From contig NZ_CP116477.1 of the NCBI RefSeq assembly GCF_028335745.1, forward strand, positions 3,658,001-3,722,000: a stretch of 64,000 nt of DNA, read 5' to 3'. The position numbers and the translations under genes are program-made. The notes under the pieces were generated by a model. It worked only from the letters and a program-made list of their open reading frames with translations. It searched no databases and was not told where the DNA came from. Shown in pieces: positions 21,977 to 34,510 of this stretch. This DNA is from Pectobacterium sp. A5351 (GTDB lineage: Bacteria > Pseudomonadota > Gammaproteobacteria > Enterobacterales > Enterobacteriaceae). Positions within the stretch are counted from its first letter, which is position 1. The number at the start of each line of letters is the position of its first letter.

Positions 21977-22747
21977 TTACCCGTTTAATACCTGCCACAG
22001 CAGATGACGATAAACCGGCATCAACGGATGTTGAATCAACACGATCAACAATGCTACTGCCGCCACGGACACACCTGGGGCCACCCAACGCAGGCCTCTG
22101 AGCGGCATCTTTCTGCTAAACCAGTCACGGTGTTTACGCTTATCGCTGTGCCACCAGCGCCAGTTTAGCCAGCCAGCGACCCACACCACGACAGCCGTGA
22201 ATAATAACAACCACTTAAACCCCGTGCTGTTCGTCCCTGCGGGAATATCAATCGCCACGCCAGCCAGAATACCGGGTAAGAAATAGGCCGGCGGCCACAG
22301 CAGGCAGCCAATGATATTCGGCACGGCAAATTTATAAGGCGGTAGCCCCAGCATCCCCGCCACCATCGGAATAAGGGGACGCGTCGGGCCAACAAAACGC
22401 CCGATCAATATTGTCGGCATCGGATGCTGATACAGGGCATATTCGGTTTTACTCAGCAACGCCTGATACTTTTTCAGGAAAGACCAGTTATGCAGCGGTG
22501 CCTTAAAACGCATGCCGATAAAATAGGAAATCCAGTCACCTAACAGGCAACCGATGATGCCGGCCGCCCACGCCGGGTAAAGCCCCATTTGTCCGCTGCC
22601 GATCAGCGTGCCCAGCGTTGCCATCATCACCGTTCCCGGCAACAACAACCCCACCAGAGCCAGAGATTCCAGAAAGGCAACCAGCATGACGGCGATCAGT
22701 GAATACGCTAACGATTGGGTAACCAGATGATCCAGCCACGCTTCCAT
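21977..22747 (-). CDS. yabI: DedA-family inner-membrane protein YabI
   Basis: A 256-residue integral membrane protein of the DedA (SNARE-associated Golgi) family. Typical segments are FLESLALVGLLLPGT, GCLLGDWISYFIG and the conserved RFVGPTRPLIPMVAGM loop with its Arg and Pro residues. DedA proteins help maintain membrane energetics and lipid-carrier recycling; the exact role of YabI is not established. In E. coli it neighbours thiQ; here ilvBN and the GH43 gene lie between. It is divergent from the diguanylate cyclase. Confidence 0.92.
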   Translation of the reverse strand: MEAWLDHLVTQSLAYSLIAVMLVAFLESLALVGLLLPGTVMMATLGTLIGSGQMGLYPAWAAGIIGCLLGDWISYFIGMRFKAPLHNWSFLKKYQALLSKTEYALYQHPMPTILIGRFVGPTRPLIPMVAGMLGLPPYKFAVPNIIGCLLWPPAYFLPGILAGVAIDIPAGTNSTGFKWLLLFTAVVVWVAGWLNWRWWHSDKRKHRDWFSRKMPLRGLRWVAPGVSVAAVALLIVLIQHPLMPVYRHLLWQVLNG

Positions 22748-22893
22748 AAACCTACCCGTATTTTATAAAAACAAGGATTGTCTGGATCATAGCAGAAGCC
22801 GTCAACTCCTGATTGCTGGTCAATTCTTTTGCACCTAAGGACGCCAACACTTATGATAGCGGTCATTTTTTGCCACTGTGCCGCACTGCCACT

Positions 22894-24492
22894 ATGTTTT
22901 TTAAACAATTCAAGTTTTTTAAACGATTCAACCATTTCGGATTACGACGTCTTATCCTACTTCTGGCAGTAGCGAGCGCATTGGTGACGCTGGCAAACAG
23001 TTTTTATGCCACCTACCGCGTCCAACGAGAGTTGCTGATTGATAACACACTTGAAGCCAACCGCGTCTACGCTACCAAGCTTGCAGCCATGACTGACTCA
23101 TTTTTCAAAGAGTCCCTGCAGCAATTGGCGTACAGCGCTAGCATCATTTCGACACGGATGGACGACTCAAAAAGCCTGCGAGAAGAAGCCGATCGGTTAC
23201 GTCTTCAAACCACCAATTTCAATTCTGTAGTGATTGCCGATATAAACGGTACTGTGCTTGCTACCTCTCCTGATACCTTTCAACTGATGGGGAAAAAGTT
23301 AACGTCTCCCGGTGCGCAGGAAGCCCTGAGTGAAAAACAGCCGCTCATCAGCCAGCCTTTTATGTCTGCGGCCAATAATTTCATTGTGATGATTTCTGTT
23401 CCCATTTTCACCCGCGACGGGCGCTACAAAGGGTTTGTCGGTGGCTCTATTTATCTAAAAAAAACCAGTATTCTTAATACGTTGTTGGATCAACACTACT
23501 ACCGTGACGGCTCTTATATCTCGGTCTCCGATGAAAATAAAAAAGTGCTGTACCATCAGGATATCAAGCGGGTTGGAGAAATCGCTAACAACACCATGAC
23601 GGTCAGCAACAAGGAAGCAACCAGCGGTAGTGAACAAATCGTGAACCGTGAAAGCAAGCCGATGCTGGCGGGCTTCGCTACCGTGCCAACCAGCAAGTGG
23701 GAAATTGTTGTACTACGGCCTACTAGCGTGACGCTCAAGCCCTTGGATATGTTGATGCTTAATGTACTAATAAATACATTACCGCTGGCGATTCTGACCC
23801 TCTTACTTGTCTGGCTGTTTGCCCGGCTTATCGCCCAACCACTGTGGCTGCTGGCGCGCAGCGCCAATAAGATGGATGCGATGGATGTCTCCGACGACAT
23901 CAGAAATATTCACTCCTGGTATTTCGAGGCCTCGCAGCTTAAACAGGCCATGCTGCTGGGTATCGATTTACTTCAGCGCAAAATTGGTAAGTTACGTTCG
24001 GAGGCACACTCAGACCCAATGACCGAACTGCTCAATCGCCGTGGGCTGGAAAGTGTTCTGCGCTACTGGCAGATAGGGCAAAAAAGTTTCGCGGTCATTG
24101 CACTGGATATCGATCGCTTCAAACGTATTAACGACACCTACGGTCATGATGTCGGCGATAATGTCATTCGCTATATCGCAGAGCTGATCCGCACCAGCTC
24201 ACGTGATACCGATATTCTCTGCCGCAGCGGCGGTGAAGAGTTCCTTATCCTGCTGCCGGAAACGCATCTCGACGTCTCCCTCAGCATTGCTGAACGGCTA
24301 CGGCAGCGCGTGGAGGAATCGACCATTCCTGTCGTGGGCAATATCACCATCTCATTGGGCGTTGCCCTGTGGGAACCGGGCGTCAACAACATGTCGATTG
24401 AGCGTACCTTCAAACTGGCGGATGAAGCGCTGTATCAAGCCAAGCAGGAAGGCCGCAACCGCGTGGTGTCTGCCTCCGGCAACGAGAGTTAA
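22894..24492 (+). CDS. Membrane diguanylate cyclase with Cache sensor and GGDEF domain
   Basis: A 532-residue protein. A membrane helix near residues 18-38 (LILLLAVASALVTLANSF) is followed by a periplasmic double-Cache-type sensor region (about 40-275), a second membrane helix (about 288-312), a linker and a C-terminal GGDEF domain. The active-site motif is GGEEF, which is competent for cyclic di-GMP synthesis. An RxxD inhibitory site (RDTD) lies five residues before it, so product inhibition is expected. ATG 22894 is favoured because it precedes the positively charged MFFKQFKFFKRF; an in-frame TTG at 22813 is possible. Ligand unknown. Confidence 0.88.
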   Translation: MFFKQFKFFKRFNHFGLRRLILLLAVASALVTLANSFYATYRVQRELLIDNTLEANRVYATKLAAMTDSFFKESLQQLAYSASIISTRMDDSKSLREEADRLRLQTTNFNSVVIADINGTVLATSPDTFQLMGKKLTSPGAQEALSEKQPLISQPFMSAANNFIVMISVPIFTRDGRYKGFVGGSIYLKKTSILNTLLDQHYYRDGSYISVSDENKKVLYHQDIKRVGEIANNTMTVSNKEATSGSEQIVNRESKPMLAGFATVPTSKWEIVVLRPTSVTLKPLDMLMLNVLINTLPLAILTLLLVWLFARLIAQPLWLLARSANKMDAMDVSDDIRNIHSWYFEASQLKQAMLLGIDLLQRKIGKLRSEAHSDPMTELLNRRGLESVLRYWQIGQKSFAVIALDIDRFKRINDTYGHDVGDNVIRYIAELIRTSSRDTDILCRSGGEEFLILLPETHLDVSLSIAERLRQRVEESTIPVVGNITISLGVALWEPGVNNMSIERTFKLADEALYQAKQEGRNRVVSASGNES

Positions 24493-24514
24493 CACCAATT
24501 CCTCTTTATATCGG

Positions 24515-24555
24515 TATATCGGTGATGTCGCAGGACGCTGGACATCACCTGTATA
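24515..24555 (+). terminator. Hairpin after the diguanylate cyclase gene
   Basis: A 9-bp perfect stem GGTGATGTC (24521-24529) / GACATCACC (24541-24549) with flanking partial pairing lies 28 bases after the stop. There is no T run. Probable terminator. Confidence 0.55.
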
Positions 24556-24614
24556 AATAACCATACTGACTCCTACTATCCTTTCTTATCCCGCTCGCTA
24601 TAAAAGGCCGCTTA

Positions 24615-26981
24615 GTGACTCAGGTTCGTCAGGGGTTTCTGCTGACCCGCCACTGGAATGACACACCAGCTGGCACACAGGTTGAATTCTGGCTGGCCAC
24701 CGATGAGGGCCCGCTGCTCGCACGGCTGCCGGTACAAGAAGCCATTGCTTTTATTCCCGCCCAGCAGGAAGCCCGCGCAAGAACGCTCTTACAGCAGGAA
24801 AAACGCTGGCAGTTAAAACCGCTCGCCATGCAGGATTTCCACCATCAGCCGCTATTGGGGCTGTATTGCCCACAATACCGGCAGTTGCTGCGGCTAGAGA
24901 AATTGCTGCGTGAAGGCGGCGTGCAAATCTACGAAGCTGATATTCGCCCGACGGAACGCTTTCTGATGGAACGCTTTATCACGGCACCGGTGTGGTTTAG
25001 CGGTACGCCCACGTCAGACGGCCTGCTGACGGATGTTCGAATGAAACCTCATCCCGATTACCGCCCGACGCTCAGGCTGGTGTCGCTGGATATCGAAACC
25101 AACCGCCACGGCGAGCTTTACTGCATCGGGCTGGAAGGCTGCGGGCAGCGTCAGGTTTACATGCTCGGCCCGCCGAACGGCACGCCTGCCGAGCAGGAGG
25201 ATTTTACGCTGGAGTACGTCGCCAGCCGCCCGCAATTGCTGGAAAAGCTGAATGTCTGGATGCAGCAGCACGATCCCGATGCCATCATCGGCTGGAATCT
25301 GGTGCAGTTTGACCTGCGCGTCTTACAGAAACATGCCGAGCGCTACACTATTCCGCTCAAGCTGGGGCGTAATGGGCAGGCGCTGGAATGGCGGGAACAC
25401 GGCTTTAAGCAAGGGCACTTTTTTGCCAGCGCCACCGGTCGCCTGATTATTGACGGCATTGAAGCGCTCAAATCCGCGACGTGGAATTTTGCGTCGTTTA
25501 GTCTGGAATTTGTTGCACAGTCCCTGCTGGGGGAAGGTAAAGCCATCGACACACCCTATCAGCGGATGGATGAGATTGATCGACGTTTTGCCGAAGATAA
25601 ACCCGCACTGGCGCGCTATAACCTGCAAGACTGCGAACTGGTCACGCGTATTTTCGACAAAACCGAACTGCTGCCGTTCTTGCTGGAGCGCGCCAGCGTC
25701 ACCGGACTGGCAGCAGACCGCAGCGGCGGTTCCGTTGCCGCCTTTTCCCACCTTTATTTACCGCGCATGCACCGCATGGGTTACGTGGCCCCCAATCTGG
25801 GCGATGTCGCGCTTGAAGCCAGCCCCGGCGGATTTGTGATGGATTCGCGTCCCGGTTTGTATGATTCGGTACTCGTGCTGGATTATAAGAGCCTTTATCC
25901 TTCGATTATCCGCACATTCCTGATCGATCCGGTCGGGCTGGCGGTGGGAACACAAAATCCAGACGCGCAGCACGCCGTCCCCGGCTTTCGCGGTGCGTGG
26001 TTCTCCCGCGAGCAGCACTGCCTGCCCGCGATTGTCGAGCAAATATGGCAAGGGCGTGAAGCCGCGAAGCGCACCAATAATAAGCCGCTGTCGCAGGCGC
26101 TAAAAATTATCATGAATGCCTTTTACGGCGTACTCGGTGCCACAGGCTGCCGCTTCTTCGATCCGCGTCTCGCCTCCTCCATCACCCTACGCGGCCATGA
26201 AATCATGCGCAAAACGCGCGAACTGATCGAAGAACAAGGCTATCAAGTGATTTATGGCGATACCGACTCCACGTTCGTCTGGCTGAAACACGCGCATCGC
26301 GAAGAAGAAGCGACAGCGATTGGCAACGCGCTGGTACAGCACGTTAACCAGTGGTGGACACAGCACTTGCACGACACCCAGCAGTTGACCAGCGCGCTGG
26401 AACTGGAGTTTGAGACGCATTTTCGCCGCTTCCTGATGCCCACCATTCGCGGTGCCGAACAAGGCAGCAAGAAGCGCTACGCCGGACTCATCGACACGCC
26501 ACAAGGCGAAAAAATGGTATTCAAAGGGCTGGAAACCGTGCGCACCGACTGGACACCGCTAGCGCAACAGTTTCAACAGCAGCTCTATCTGCTGATTTTT
26601 CAACAACAGCCGTACCAGGCGTGGCTGCGTAATTATGTCGATCGCACTCTGAACGGGGAGTTCGACGAGTTGCTGATCTATCGCAAACGGCTACGCCGCC
26701 GACTGGATGACTACCAGCGCAACGTGCCGCCCCACGCCAGAGCCGCAAAAATCGCCGATGACTATAACCGCCAGCAAGGGCGGCCGCTGCAATACCAAAA
26801 CGGCGGCTGGATCAGCTATGTGATGACCGTGAATGGCCCCGAGCCGCTGGAAACCCGCCATTCGCCGCTGGATTATCAGCATTATGTAGAACGTCAGCTC
26901 CAGCCGGTCGCGGACGCCATTCTGCCTTTCCTGCATGATGATTTTGCTACACTGGTAACAGGCCAGATGGGCCTGTTTTAA
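24615..26981 (+). CDS. polB: DNA polymerase II
   Basis: A 788-residue family-B DNA polymerase used in SOS-linked repair and replication restart. The 3'-5' exonuclease motifs are SLDIETN (near residue 157) and [11 protein letters not shown] (near 228). Polymerase motifs are [10 protein letters not shown] (near 422) and YGDTDST (near 549). It begins at GTG 24615. In E. coli polB is LexA-regulated; no clear LexA box was picked out by eye in the 120 bases upstream. It is followed by rapA, as in E. coli. Confidence 0.96.
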   Translation: MTQVRQGFLLTRHWNDTPAGTQVEFWLATDEGPLLARLPVQEAIAFIPAQQEARARTLLQQEKRWQLKPLAMQDFHHQPLLGLYCPQYRQLLRLEKLLREGGVQIYEADIRPTERFLMERFITAPVWFSGTPTSDGLLTDVRMKPHPDYRPTLRLVSLDIETNRHGELYCIGLEGCGQRQVYMLGPPNGTPAEQEDFTLEYVASRPQLLEKLNVWMQQHDPDAIIGWNLVQFDLRVLQKHAERYTIPLKLGRNGQALEWREHGFKQGHFFASATGRLIIDGIEALKSATWNFASFSLEFVAQSLLGEGKAIDTPYQRMDEIDRRFAEDKPALARYNLQDCELVTRIFDKTELLPFLLERASVTGLAADRSGGSVAAFSHLYLPRMHRMGYVAPNLGDVALEASPGGFVMDSRPGLYDSVLVLDYKSLYPSIIRTFLIDPVGLAVGTQNPDAQHAVPGFRGAWFSREQHCLPAIVEQIWQGREAAKRTNNKPLSQALKIIMNAFYGVLGATGCRFFDPRLASSITLRGHEIMRKTRELIEEQGYQVIYGDTDSTFVWLKHAHREEEATAIGNALVQHVNQWWTQHLHDTQQLTSALELEFETHFRRFLMPTIRGAEQGSKKRYAGLIDTPQGEKMVFKGLETVRTDWTPLAQQFQQQLYLLIFQQQPYQAWLRNYVDRTLNGEFDELLIYRKRLRRRLDDYQRNVPPHARAAKIADDYNRQQGRPLQYQNGGWISYVMTVNGPEPLETRHSPLDYQHYVERQLQPVADAILPFLHDDFATLVTGQMGLF

Positions 26982-27165
26982 ATGACGCGTATTTCTGTCT
27001 TTAAATGAAAGGGGTTAATTCGCGGTACAGCAAGTTTGAGGGGTGACGAACGCACCGTCATCCATTACCATAACGCCCTTTCTGAATTTGCATCAGCAGC
27101 ATTATCGGCACCCGGTAATGTAATCAGACATTCCCCCGACACAGACGAAATCGAGCTAAGAATTT

Positions 27166-30069
27166 ATGCCTTTTACACTTGGTCAGCGCTGGATCAGCGA
27201 TACGGAAAGCGAACTTGGACTGGGAACGGTTGTTGCCGTCGATACGCGTATGATAACGCTGCTTTTTCCTGCCAGCGGTGAAAACCGACTTTATTCCCGC
27301 AGCGACGCCCCCATCACCCGTGTGATGTTCAACCCCGGCGATACCGTCACCAGCCATGAAGGCTGGCAGCTCAAAGTTGATGACGTGCGAGAAGAAAAAG
27401 GGTTACTGGTGTATTGCGGCCAACGTCTGGATGATGAAACGCCAGCAGAACTGCGTGAAGTCTTTCTGGACAGCAAACTGACGTTCAATAAACCGCAAGA
27501 TCGTCTGTTCGCCGGACAGATCGATCGTATGGATCGCTTTGCCCTGCGCTACCGCGCCCGCAAGCATCAAAACGAGCAGGCGCTACAGCAACAGGGCGGG
27601 TTACGCGGCATGCGTGCCAGCCTCATCCCGCATCAGCTTCATATCGCTTACGAAGTCGGCCAACGTCATGCGCCACGCGTTTTGCTGGCGGACGAAGTCG
27701 GTCTGGGGAAAACCATTGAAGCCGGAATGATCATCCACCAGCAGTTGCTGGCGGGCCGTGCCAGTCGCGTGCTGATTATCGTACCGGAAACCCTGCAACA
27801 TCAGTGGCTGGTCGAAATGCTGCGCCGCTTTAACCTGCTGTTCTCGTTGTTTGACGACGAGCGCTATGCCGAAGCCAAACTCGACAGCAGCAACCCGTTT
27901 GAAACCGAACAGTTGGTGATTTGTTCATTGGGTTTTGTACAGCGCAGCGCCCAGCGTTTTGCACAACTCGTCAACGCAGACTGGGATCTGCTGGTGGTGG
28001 ATGAAGCTCACCATCTGGTCTGGAGCGAAGAAAACCCCAGCCCGGAATATCAGGCCGTTGAAGCGCTGGCACGCGCCACGCCGGCCGTTCTGCTGTTAAC
28101 CGCAACGCCGGAACAACTTGGTCAGCAGAGCCACTTTGCGCGTTTACGCCTGCTCGATCCCAACCGCTTCCACGACTATCAGGAATTCCTTGCCGAGCAG
28201 CAGCAGTACCGCCCGGTTGCCGATGCCGTCACGCTGCTGTTAGCGGGCGAAAAAGCCCAAACGGCTGAACTGAACGCGCTGAGCGATTTGCTGGGTGAAC
28301 AGGACATCGAGCCGCTGCTGAAAGCCATTAACAGCGACAGCGATGATAATCAGAAGGCGCGTCAGGAACTGATCGCCATGCTGATGGATCGCCACGGCAC
28401 CAGCCGCGTGTTGTTCCGTAACACGCGTCAGGGGGTTAAAGGCTTCCCGCAGCGTATCCTGCATCAAATCCGCCTGCCGCTGCCGTCGCAGTACCAAACG
28501 GCGATTAAAGTGTCCGGCATTATGAACGCGAATAAAGCGCTGGAAGTCCGCGCCCGCGACATGCTGTACCCGGAACAAATTTATCAGCAGCTCGAAGGGG
28601 ACGATGCCACCTGGTGGAACTTCGATCCGCGCGTGGAATGGTTACTGAACTACCTGACCGCCAACCGAGATGAAAAAGTGCTGGTGATCTGTGCGCAGGC
28701 AGCCACCGCGCTACAGCTGGAGCAAGTGCTGCGCACGCGTGAAGCGATCCGCGCCGCCGTCTTCCATGAAGGGCTATCGATTCTGGAGCGTGACCGCGCC
28801 GCCGCCTATTTTGCTTCTGAAGAAGAAGGTGCACAGGTGCTGATCTGTTCAGAGATCGGTTCCGAAGGTCGTAACTTCCAGTTCGCCAGCCATTTAGTGA
28901 TGTTCGATCTGCCGTTCAACCCCGATCTGCTGGAACAGCGTATTGGTCGTCTGGACCGTATCGGGCAGGCTAAAGAAATTCAGATTATGGTGCCGTATCT
29001 GGAAAATACTGCGCAGGCCATGCTGGTTCGCTGGTATCACGAAGGGCTGGATGCGTTTGAGCACACCTGCCCGACAGGCCGCACCATCTATGATGCCCAC
29101 CATACGCAGTTGATCGAGCGCATGACGACCGTCGATGAACAGCAAGGGCTGGATGAATTTATTCACACCTGCCGACAACAGCACGACAGCCTGAAACAGC
29201 AGCTTGAACAAGGCCGCGATCGTCTGCTGGAAATGCATTCTAACGGTGGCGAACAGGCTCAACTGTTGGCGCAGGCCATCGCCGAGCAGGATAATGACGT
29301 CAATCTGGTGACATTCGCGCTGAACCTGTTTGATATTGTTGGCATCAATCAGGAAGATCGCAGCGATAATCTGATCGTCCTGACGCCATCCGATCATATG
29401 CTGGTGCCGGATTTCCCAGGCCTGCCGCAGGACGGCTGCACGATCACTTTCGATCGCGATCAGGCACTTTCCCGCGAGGATGCGCAGTTTATCAGTTGGG
29501 AGCACCCGCTCATCCGTAACGGGCTCGATCTGGTGCTGTCCGGCGATACCGGAAGCTGTGCGGTGTCGCTGCTGAAAAATAAAGCCCTGCCGGTCGGCAC
29601 GCTGCTGGCGGAGCTGGTTTACGTTGTCGAAGCACAAGCACCGAAACACCTGCAACTGACCCGCTTCCTGCCACCAACGCCGGTTCGCCTGCTCATGGAT
29701 CGTAAAGGAACCAATCTGGCCGCACAGGTTGAGTTTGAGAGCTTCAACCGCCAGCTCAACGCGGTAAACCGTCATACGTCCAGCAAGCTGGTGAATGCGG
29801 TACAAGCAGACGTCCACGCCATGCTACAGCAGGCGGAAGCATTAGTTGAAGCGCAGGCACGCCAGCTCATTACCGACGCGCAGGAGCAGGCTGACCTGCA
29901 ATTGCGCCGCGAGCTGGAGCGTCTGGAAGCGCTGAAAGCCGTCAACCCTAACATTCGTGAAGATGAGTTGACTGCACTGGAAAACCAGCGTGAGCAGGTG
30001 CTGAGCAATCTGCACGAAGCCAACTGGCGTCTGGATGCGATTCGTCTGGTGGTGGTGACACATCAGTAA
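27166..30069 (+). CDS. rapA: RNA polymerase recycling ATPase RapA
   Basis: A 967-residue SWI2/SNF2-family ATPase that binds RNA polymerase and helps recycle it after termination. Two N-terminal Tudor-like domains come first. The ATPase core follows, with Walker [15 protein letters not shown] (about residues 172-185), the DEAH box [10 protein letters not shown] (about 278-287) and a helicase C lobe ([27 protein letters not shown]). A long C-terminal domain rich in Gln and Leu ends the protein. Length matches E. coli (968). Confidence 0.96.
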   Translation: MPFTLGQRWISDTESELGLGTVVAVDTRMITLLFPASGENRLYSRSDAPITRVMFNPGDTVTSHEGWQLKVDDVREEKGLLVYCGQRLDDETPAELREVFLDSKLTFNKPQDRLFAGQIDRMDRFALRYRARKHQNEQALQQQGGLRGMRASLIPHQLHIAYEVGQRHAPRVLLADEVGLGKTIEAGMIIHQQLLAGRASRVLIIVPETLQHQWLVEMLRRFNLLFSLFDDERYAEAKLDSSNPFETEQLVICSLGFVQRSAQRFAQLVNADWDLLVVDEAHHLVWSEENPSPEYQAVEALARATPAVLLLTATPEQLGQQSHFARLRLLDPNRFHDYQEFLAEQQQYRPVADAVTLLLAGEKAQTAELNALSDLLGEQDIEPLLKAINSDSDDNQKARQELIAMLMDRHGTSRVLFRNTRQGVKGFPQRILHQIRLPLPSQYQTAIKVSGIMNANKALEVRARDMLYPEQIYQQLEGDDATWWNFDPRVEWLLNYLTANRDEKVLVICAQAATALQLEQVLRTREAIRAAVFHEGLSILERDRAAAYFASEEEGAQVLICSEIGSEGRNFQFASHLVMFDLPFNPDLLEQRIGRLDRIGQAKEIQIMVPYLENTAQAMLVRWYHEGLDAFEHTCPTGRTIYDAHHTQLIERMTTVDEQQGLDEFIHTCRQQHDSLKQQLEQGRDRLLEMHSNGGEQAQLLAQAIAEQDNDVNLVTFALNLFDIVGINQEDRSDNLIVLTPSDHMLVPDFPGLPQDGCTITFDRDQALSREDAQFISWEHPLIRNGLDLVLSGDTGSCAVSLLKNKALPVGTLLAELVYVVEAQAPKHLQLTRFLPPTPVRLLMDRKGTNLAAQVEFESFNRQLNAVNRHTSSKLVNAVQADVHAMLQQAEALVEAQARQLITDAQEQADLQLRRELERLEALKAVNPNIREDELTALENQREQVLSNLHEANWRLDAIRLVVVTHQ

Positions 30070-30078
30070 ACGTTTCTG

Positions 30079-30111
30079 ACAGCGGTATAGGCATAAACCT
30101 CATACCGCTGT
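30079..30111 (+). terminator. Hairpin downstream of rapA
   Basis: A perfect 10-bp stem (30079-30088 with 30102-30111, ACAGCGGTAT / ATACCGCTGT) ten bases after the rapA stop. The following bases are TATAAAG, so it is not a classical T-run terminator. Confidence 0.6.
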
Positions 30112-30237
30112 TATAAAGACACGTTGTTTGCAAAATCGAGATACACGGGCATACCACGGGGCGAGGTCTCCCTGCGGGAACCTCATCCCCGTGTTCTCCC
30201 TAATATCACACATTATATGTTGTCTGAAGGTGCTCCG

Positions 30238-30891
30238 ATGGAACCCTATAATCCGCCTACCGATCCCTGGTTGCACATTCTTTACCAGGATCAGCACATC
30301 ATGGTGGTGAATAAACCCAGCGGTCTGCTGTCGGTTCCCGGCCGTGCGCCAGAACACAAAGACAGCGTGATGAGCCGCATTCAGGCTAACTATCCCACAG
30401 CCGAATCCGTTCATCGTCTGGACATGGCGACCAGCGGCGTGATTGCCGTCGCCCTCACGAAAGCCGCCGAGCGCGAATTAAAGCGCCAGTTTCGCGAGCG
30501 CGAACCGAAAAAATCCTATCTTGCCCGCGTCTGGGGGCATATGGCGCAGGATGAAGGCGTCATCGATCTTCCTCTGATCTGCGATTGGCCGAACCGCCCA
30601 AAACAGAAAGTCTGCTTTGAAACAGGAAAATCAGCACAGACGGTGTATCAGGTACTTTCGCGTGACGCTGACGGTACAACACGCGTCAAGCTGATGCCGA
30701 TTACCGGCCGATCCCACCAACTGCGCGTCCATCTGCTCGCGCTAGGCCACCCTATCCTCGGCGATGGCTTTTATGCACATCCTGATACTAAAGCGATGGC
30801 GCCCCGCCTGTTACTGCACGCACAAGAACTGGCTATCACGCACCCGGCTTTTAATACCCCGATGCACTTTCGTTGCGAAGCGGATTTCTGA
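30238..30891 (+). CDS. rluA: Dual-specificity pseudouridine synthase RluA
   Basis: A 217-residue enzyme that converts uridine to pseudouridine in 23S rRNA (position 746 in E. coli) and in tRNA position 32. The active-site motif is HRLDMATSG (about residues 61-69) with the catalytic Asp. The ITGRSHQLRVH segment follows near residue 160. ATG 30238 is preferred: gaagg lies upstream and the start matches E. coli RluA. An in-frame ATG-type start at 30124 would add 38 residues that are not part of the family. Confidence 0.94.
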   Translation: MEPYNPPTDPWLHILYQDQHIMVVNKPSGLLSVPGRAPEHKDSVMSRIQANYPTAESVHRLDMATSGVIAVALTKAAERELKRQFREREPKKSYLARVWGHMAQDEGVIDLPLICDWPNRPKQKVCFETGKSAQTVYQVLSRDADGTTRVKLMPITGRSHQLRVHLLALGHPILGDGFYAHPDTKAMAPRLLLHAQELAITHPAFNTPMHFRCEADF

Positions 30892-30974
30892 GGCAAACGC
30901 GCCGACGGTATTTGCAAATCGAATTTGGTAGAGCGGTAAAACGGGGAAGTAAAAAGAAGGGGGGAAGGTGCGGA

Positions 30975-31850
30975 TTATTTTGTCTGATTCGCGCTTTTCA
31001 ACAGTTCATAGGCTGCCTGAATATCCTGCGCTTTACGCTTGGCCATCTCCATCATCCTCGGCGAAAGTTTCCTGGCGACCAACTTATCAGGATGATGCTC
31101 GCTCATAAGTTTACGGTAGGCGCGCTTAATCGTCGCGGCATCATCGCTGCTCCGCACGCCCAGCGTACGACAGGCGCTTTCGACCGTTGGCCCACGCGGC
31201 GGTGACGCCGGACGTTGACCGCCATAAGAGTGACCGTTGGAATAGCCATTATTACGACGCTGATGTGATTTTCCGTTCTGTCGTGATTGATTCTGTCGAG
31301 ACTGTTGCCCCGAGGGGCTTTCCATATTGCGCAGGAAGAACTCAAACTGCTCACGCGTCACGCCCAACTCATCGGCTATCACGTATAACACACGTCGCTC
31401 ATTCGGGTGCAAAATGCCATCAACAAACGCGACCTGAAGCTGAATTTCCAGAAACATCTTAATTAAATCAAAGCGTCCCAGACAGGCATCACGCAGCTTG
31501 CGTAATTTTATGCGCAGCGGGAAATGGCCGGCCTTTCCTTCGCGGAAAGCCTGTTGAGCTGCGGTTCTGGCTTCACCAAACAGCTCAAGGCGATCCATCA
31601 TTTTGGTCGCGATCTTGATATCGGCTTCCGTCACCCGCCCTTTGGATTTGGTCAGGTGCCCCATGGCCTGAAAGGTCGTGAGAAAGAACAAAGACTGACG
31701 GGTAGACTGGGCCGAAAAATAATCACGGCGACGCGATGCCCGGGCTTTGTCAATCCAATGCCCCATCAGCAAACCCATGATCACTCCCCAGATGCCAGCG
31801 CTTGAGACGATTCCCAACGCTAACCCCAGCAACTTTCCCCAATACCGCAT
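30975..31850 (-). CDS. djlA: Membrane-anchored DnaJ-like co-chaperone DjlA
   Basis: A 291-residue type III membrane protein. One N-terminal transmembrane helix (about residues 6-30, with several glycines as in the family's dimerising helix) is followed by a TerB-like region (about 55-180). A Gln/Arg/Ser/Gly-rich linker (about 188-225) leads to a C-terminal J domain. The J domain carries the HPD motif in SEHHPDKLV, needed to stimulate DnaK ATPase. The family is linked to the Rcs envelope-stress pathway. It is divergent from lptD. Confidence 0.94.
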   Translation of the reverse strand: MRYWGKLLGLALGIVSSAGIWGVIMGLLMGHWIDKARASRRRDYFSAQSTRQSLFFLTTFQAMGHLTKSKGRVTEADIKIATKMMDRLELFGEARTAAQQAFREGKAGHFPLRIKLRKLRDACLGRFDLIKMFLEIQLQVAFVDGILHPNERRVLYVIADELGVTREQFEFFLRNMESPSGQQSRQNQSRQNGKSHQRRNNGYSNGHSYGGQRPASPPRGPTVESACRTLGVRSSDDAATIKRAYRKLMSEHHPDKLVARKLSPRMMEMAKRKAQDIQAAYELLKSANQTK

Positions 31851-32035
31851 ATACTCCTCAAATCCTCATGCCGTCAGCCAAAAATTGCTTTATCATACCT
31901 GTCATTTATCTTTGCACCTAACGGCGGTGCGTATAGGCGGTGGGGATTTAACACTGGCGCAACGCTAACGAGTGATATAGTCTCTGACCGTTTGCCGGCA
32001 TGATGCCCCTGATGACGGAACACCTGATACTGCGT

Positions 32036-34408
32036 ATGAAAAAAAGCTTCCCAACTCTGCTGGCCACTCTGGTTTGGTCGGCGCTTTACAGCCAGCATGC
32101 GCTGGCCGATCTCGCTGAACAGTGCATGCTGGGTGTACCTACGTACAACAGACCGCTGGTCACTGGCGATCCCAATCAGTTGCCGGTCAACATTCAGGCC
32201 GATAAAACCGCAGCCAACTATCCAGACAGTGCCAAATTCACCGGTAATGTTAACATCCAGCAGGGCAACAGCGTCATGACTGCCGAGCAGGTGGAACTGA
32301 ATCAGTTGGATCCGGCAACGCAGGGTAGCCCCCCCACGCGGACGATTACCGCGACAGGAAATGTCCACTACGACGACAATCAGGTTATCCTGAAAGGCCC
32401 TAAAGCCTGGGCCAACCTGAACACCAAAGATACCGACGTCTATGAAGGCGACTATCAGATGGTGGGGCGTCAAGGGCGTGGCTCCGCTGACAAAATGAAA
32501 ATGCGTGACAGCAATCGCTACACCATTCTGGAAAACGGCTCCTTCACTTCCTGTCTGCCGGGAGATAATAGCTGGAGTGTCGTCGGTTCGGAAGTGATTC
32601 AAGACAGAGAAGAGCAGGTTGCTGAAATCTGGAACGCGCGTTTCAAGATTGCTGGCGTACCTGTGTTCTATAGCCCGTATTTGCAGCTTCCTATCGGCGA
32701 CAAACGACGCTCTGGCTTCCTGGTCCCTAATGCGAAATATGGTAGCAGCAATGGCTTTGAGCTGCTGACACCCTATTATTGGAACATCGCGCCTAATTTC
32801 GACGCCACGATCACACCACACCTGCAAACCAAACGCGGTATGCAGTGGCAGAACGAATTCCGCTACCTGACCACGCCGGGCCTTGGCGTTGTTCAGTTCG
32901 ACTGGCTGCCTGGCGACCGTGAATACGCCAAAATCTCACCGCAAGACGATAACGATACCCGTTGGTTGTTCCACTGGGGTCATAGCGGCGTGATGGATCA
33001 GGTATGGCGTTTTAACGCGGACTACACCAAAGTCAGCGACGACCGCTACTTCACCGATCTGGACTCGAATTACGGTTCAACCACGGATGGCTACGTCACC
33101 CAAAAATTCAGTGCGGGTTACGCGAACCAAAACTGGAACGCCACCGTGTCCACCAAACAGTTCCAGGTCTTTTCCAACGCAACCAGCCGCGATGTCTATC
33201 GTGCCGCGCCGCAGCTCGATATCAATTACTACCAGAATGATATCGGCCCGGTTGATATGCATCTTTATGGTCAGGCGGTAAAATTTACCAACGTCAACGA
33301 CAATCGGCCGGAAGCGACGCGTCTGCACGTTGAACCCACCCTGAATCTCCCGTTGGCAAATCGCTGGGCAAGCCTAAATACTGAAGCCAAGCTCTTGGCG
33401 ACACATTATCAACAAGATAATCTCGATCGTTACCGTGCGACACCAAGTAGCTCTCAAGAGATACAAGATTCAAAAAATGCACTAAAAGATTCAGTGAATC
33501 GCGTAATGCCGCAATATAAAGTCGATGGCAAGATGGTCTTTGAGCGCGAAATGGACTGGTCGCAGGCTTATACTCAGACGTTGGAGCCTCGTGCGCAATA
33601 CCTCTATGTGCCTTATCGCGACCAGAGCAGTATTCATACCTATGATTCTACGCTGATGCAGACCGACTATTCCGGCCTGTTCCGCGATCGCAGTTACAGT
33701 GGTCTGGATCGTATTGCATCGGCGAATCAACTCGTGACTGGTGTCACTACACGTATTTATGATGACGCATTGGTTGAACGTTTTAACGCTTCTATTGGTC
33801 AAATCTATTACTTCGATCGCCCACGCACAGGGGATCGCAATACTGCGCTCGATAAAAGCGATAACAATGGTAGCCAGGTATGGGCCGGTGACTCCTTCCT
33901 GAAAATCGATGACAGATGGGGTGTTCGCGGGGGTCTACAGTATGACAATCGCCTGAACGAAATCGCACTGGGCGACGCCGTGTTAGAATACCGTCGTGAT
34001 GCGGAACGTCTGGTGCAATTAAATTATCGTTACGCCAGCCCTGAATATATTCGAGACATGATTCCTAATGTCACGAATCCTGGTTTCCAGCAGGGTATTT
34101 CGCAGGTTGGTATCACCGCGAGCTGGCCGATTGTCGAGCGTTGGGCCGTGGTGGGTGCTTATTATTACGACACCAAGGCCAATCAGCCGGCGAACCAGCT
34201 TATTGGCTTACAGTACAATACCTGCTGTTGGGCCGTGAGCGTCGGTTATGAACGTAAAATTACCGACTGGAACAGCGTCAGCCGCAGCAGCGAATACGAC
34301 AACAAAGTGTCGTTTAATATCGAATTACGTGGTTTAAGCAGTAATTACAGTCTGGGTTCTGAAAAAATGCTGCGCTCAGGTATTCTGCCTTACCAGCGCG
34401 CATTCTGA
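32036..34408 (+). CDS. lptD: LPS-assembly outer-membrane protein LptD
   Basis: A 790-residue outer-membrane barrel that inserts lipopolysaccharide into the outer leaflet with its plug LptE. The signal peptide ends at about SQHALA. An N-terminal OstA-like periplasmic domain (about 30-200) precedes the 26-strand barrel. The cysteines needed for interdomain disulfides are present: [15 protein letters not shown] and the adjacent pair in [11 protein letters not shown] 32036 gives the standard MKK start; upstream in-frame codons from 32000 are not needed. It is followed by surA, its folding helper. Confidence 0.95.
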   Translation: MKKSFPTLLATLVWSALYSQHALADLAEQCMLGVPTYNRPLVTGDPNQLPVNIQADKTAANYPDSAKFTGNVNIQQGNSVMTAEQVELNQLDPATQGSPPTRTITATGNVHYDDNQVILKGPKAWANLNTKDTDVYEGDYQMVGRQGRGSADKMKMRDSNRYTILENGSFTSCLPGDNSWSVVGSEVIQDREEQVAEIWNARFKIAGVPVFYSPYLQLPIGDKRRSGFLVPNAKYGSSNGFELLTPYYWNIAPNFDATITPHLQTKRGMQWQNEFRYLTTPGLGVVQFDWLPGDREYAKISPQDDNDTRWLFHWGHSGVMDQVWRFNADYTKVSDDRYFTDLDSNYGSTTDGYVTQKFSAGYANQNWNATVSTKQFQVFSNATSRDVYRAAPQLDINYYQNDIGPVDMHLYGQAVKFTNVNDNRPEATRLHVEPTLNLPLANRWASLNTEAKLLATHYQQDNLDRYRATPSSSQEIQDSKNALKDSVNRVMPQYKVDGKMVFEREMDWSQAYTQTLEPRAQYLYVPYRDQSSIHTYDSTLMQTDYSGLFRDRSYSGLDRIASANQLVTGVTTRIYDDALVERFNASIGQIYYFDRPRTGDRNTALDKSDNNGSQVWAGDSFLKIDDRWGVRGGLQYDNRLNEIALGDAVLEYRRDAERLVQLNYRYASPEYIRDMIPNVTNPGFQQGISQVGITASWPIVERWAVVGAYYYDTKANQPANQLIGLQYNTCCWAVSVGYERKITDWNSVSRSSEYDNKVSFNIELRGLSSNYSLGSEKMLRSGILPYQRAF

Positions 34409-34510
34409 TGTCATACGGAGTGCTGAGCCGATAAGGGTGTGGAAAACAGACTACATTACTGAAATATTGGAACTTTTAACCCGCCTTGCGGATGAAATAA
34501 TGGGAAAGGT

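Noticed and set aside
28894..29817. A 307-codon minus-strand frame opposite rapA
   Set aside because: A shadow of the conserved rapA coding sequence with no ribosome site and no family match.
31874..32827. A 317-codon minus-strand frame opposite lptD
   Set aside because: It is antisense to a conserved gene. Its length comes from the codon bias of lptD, and it resembles no family.
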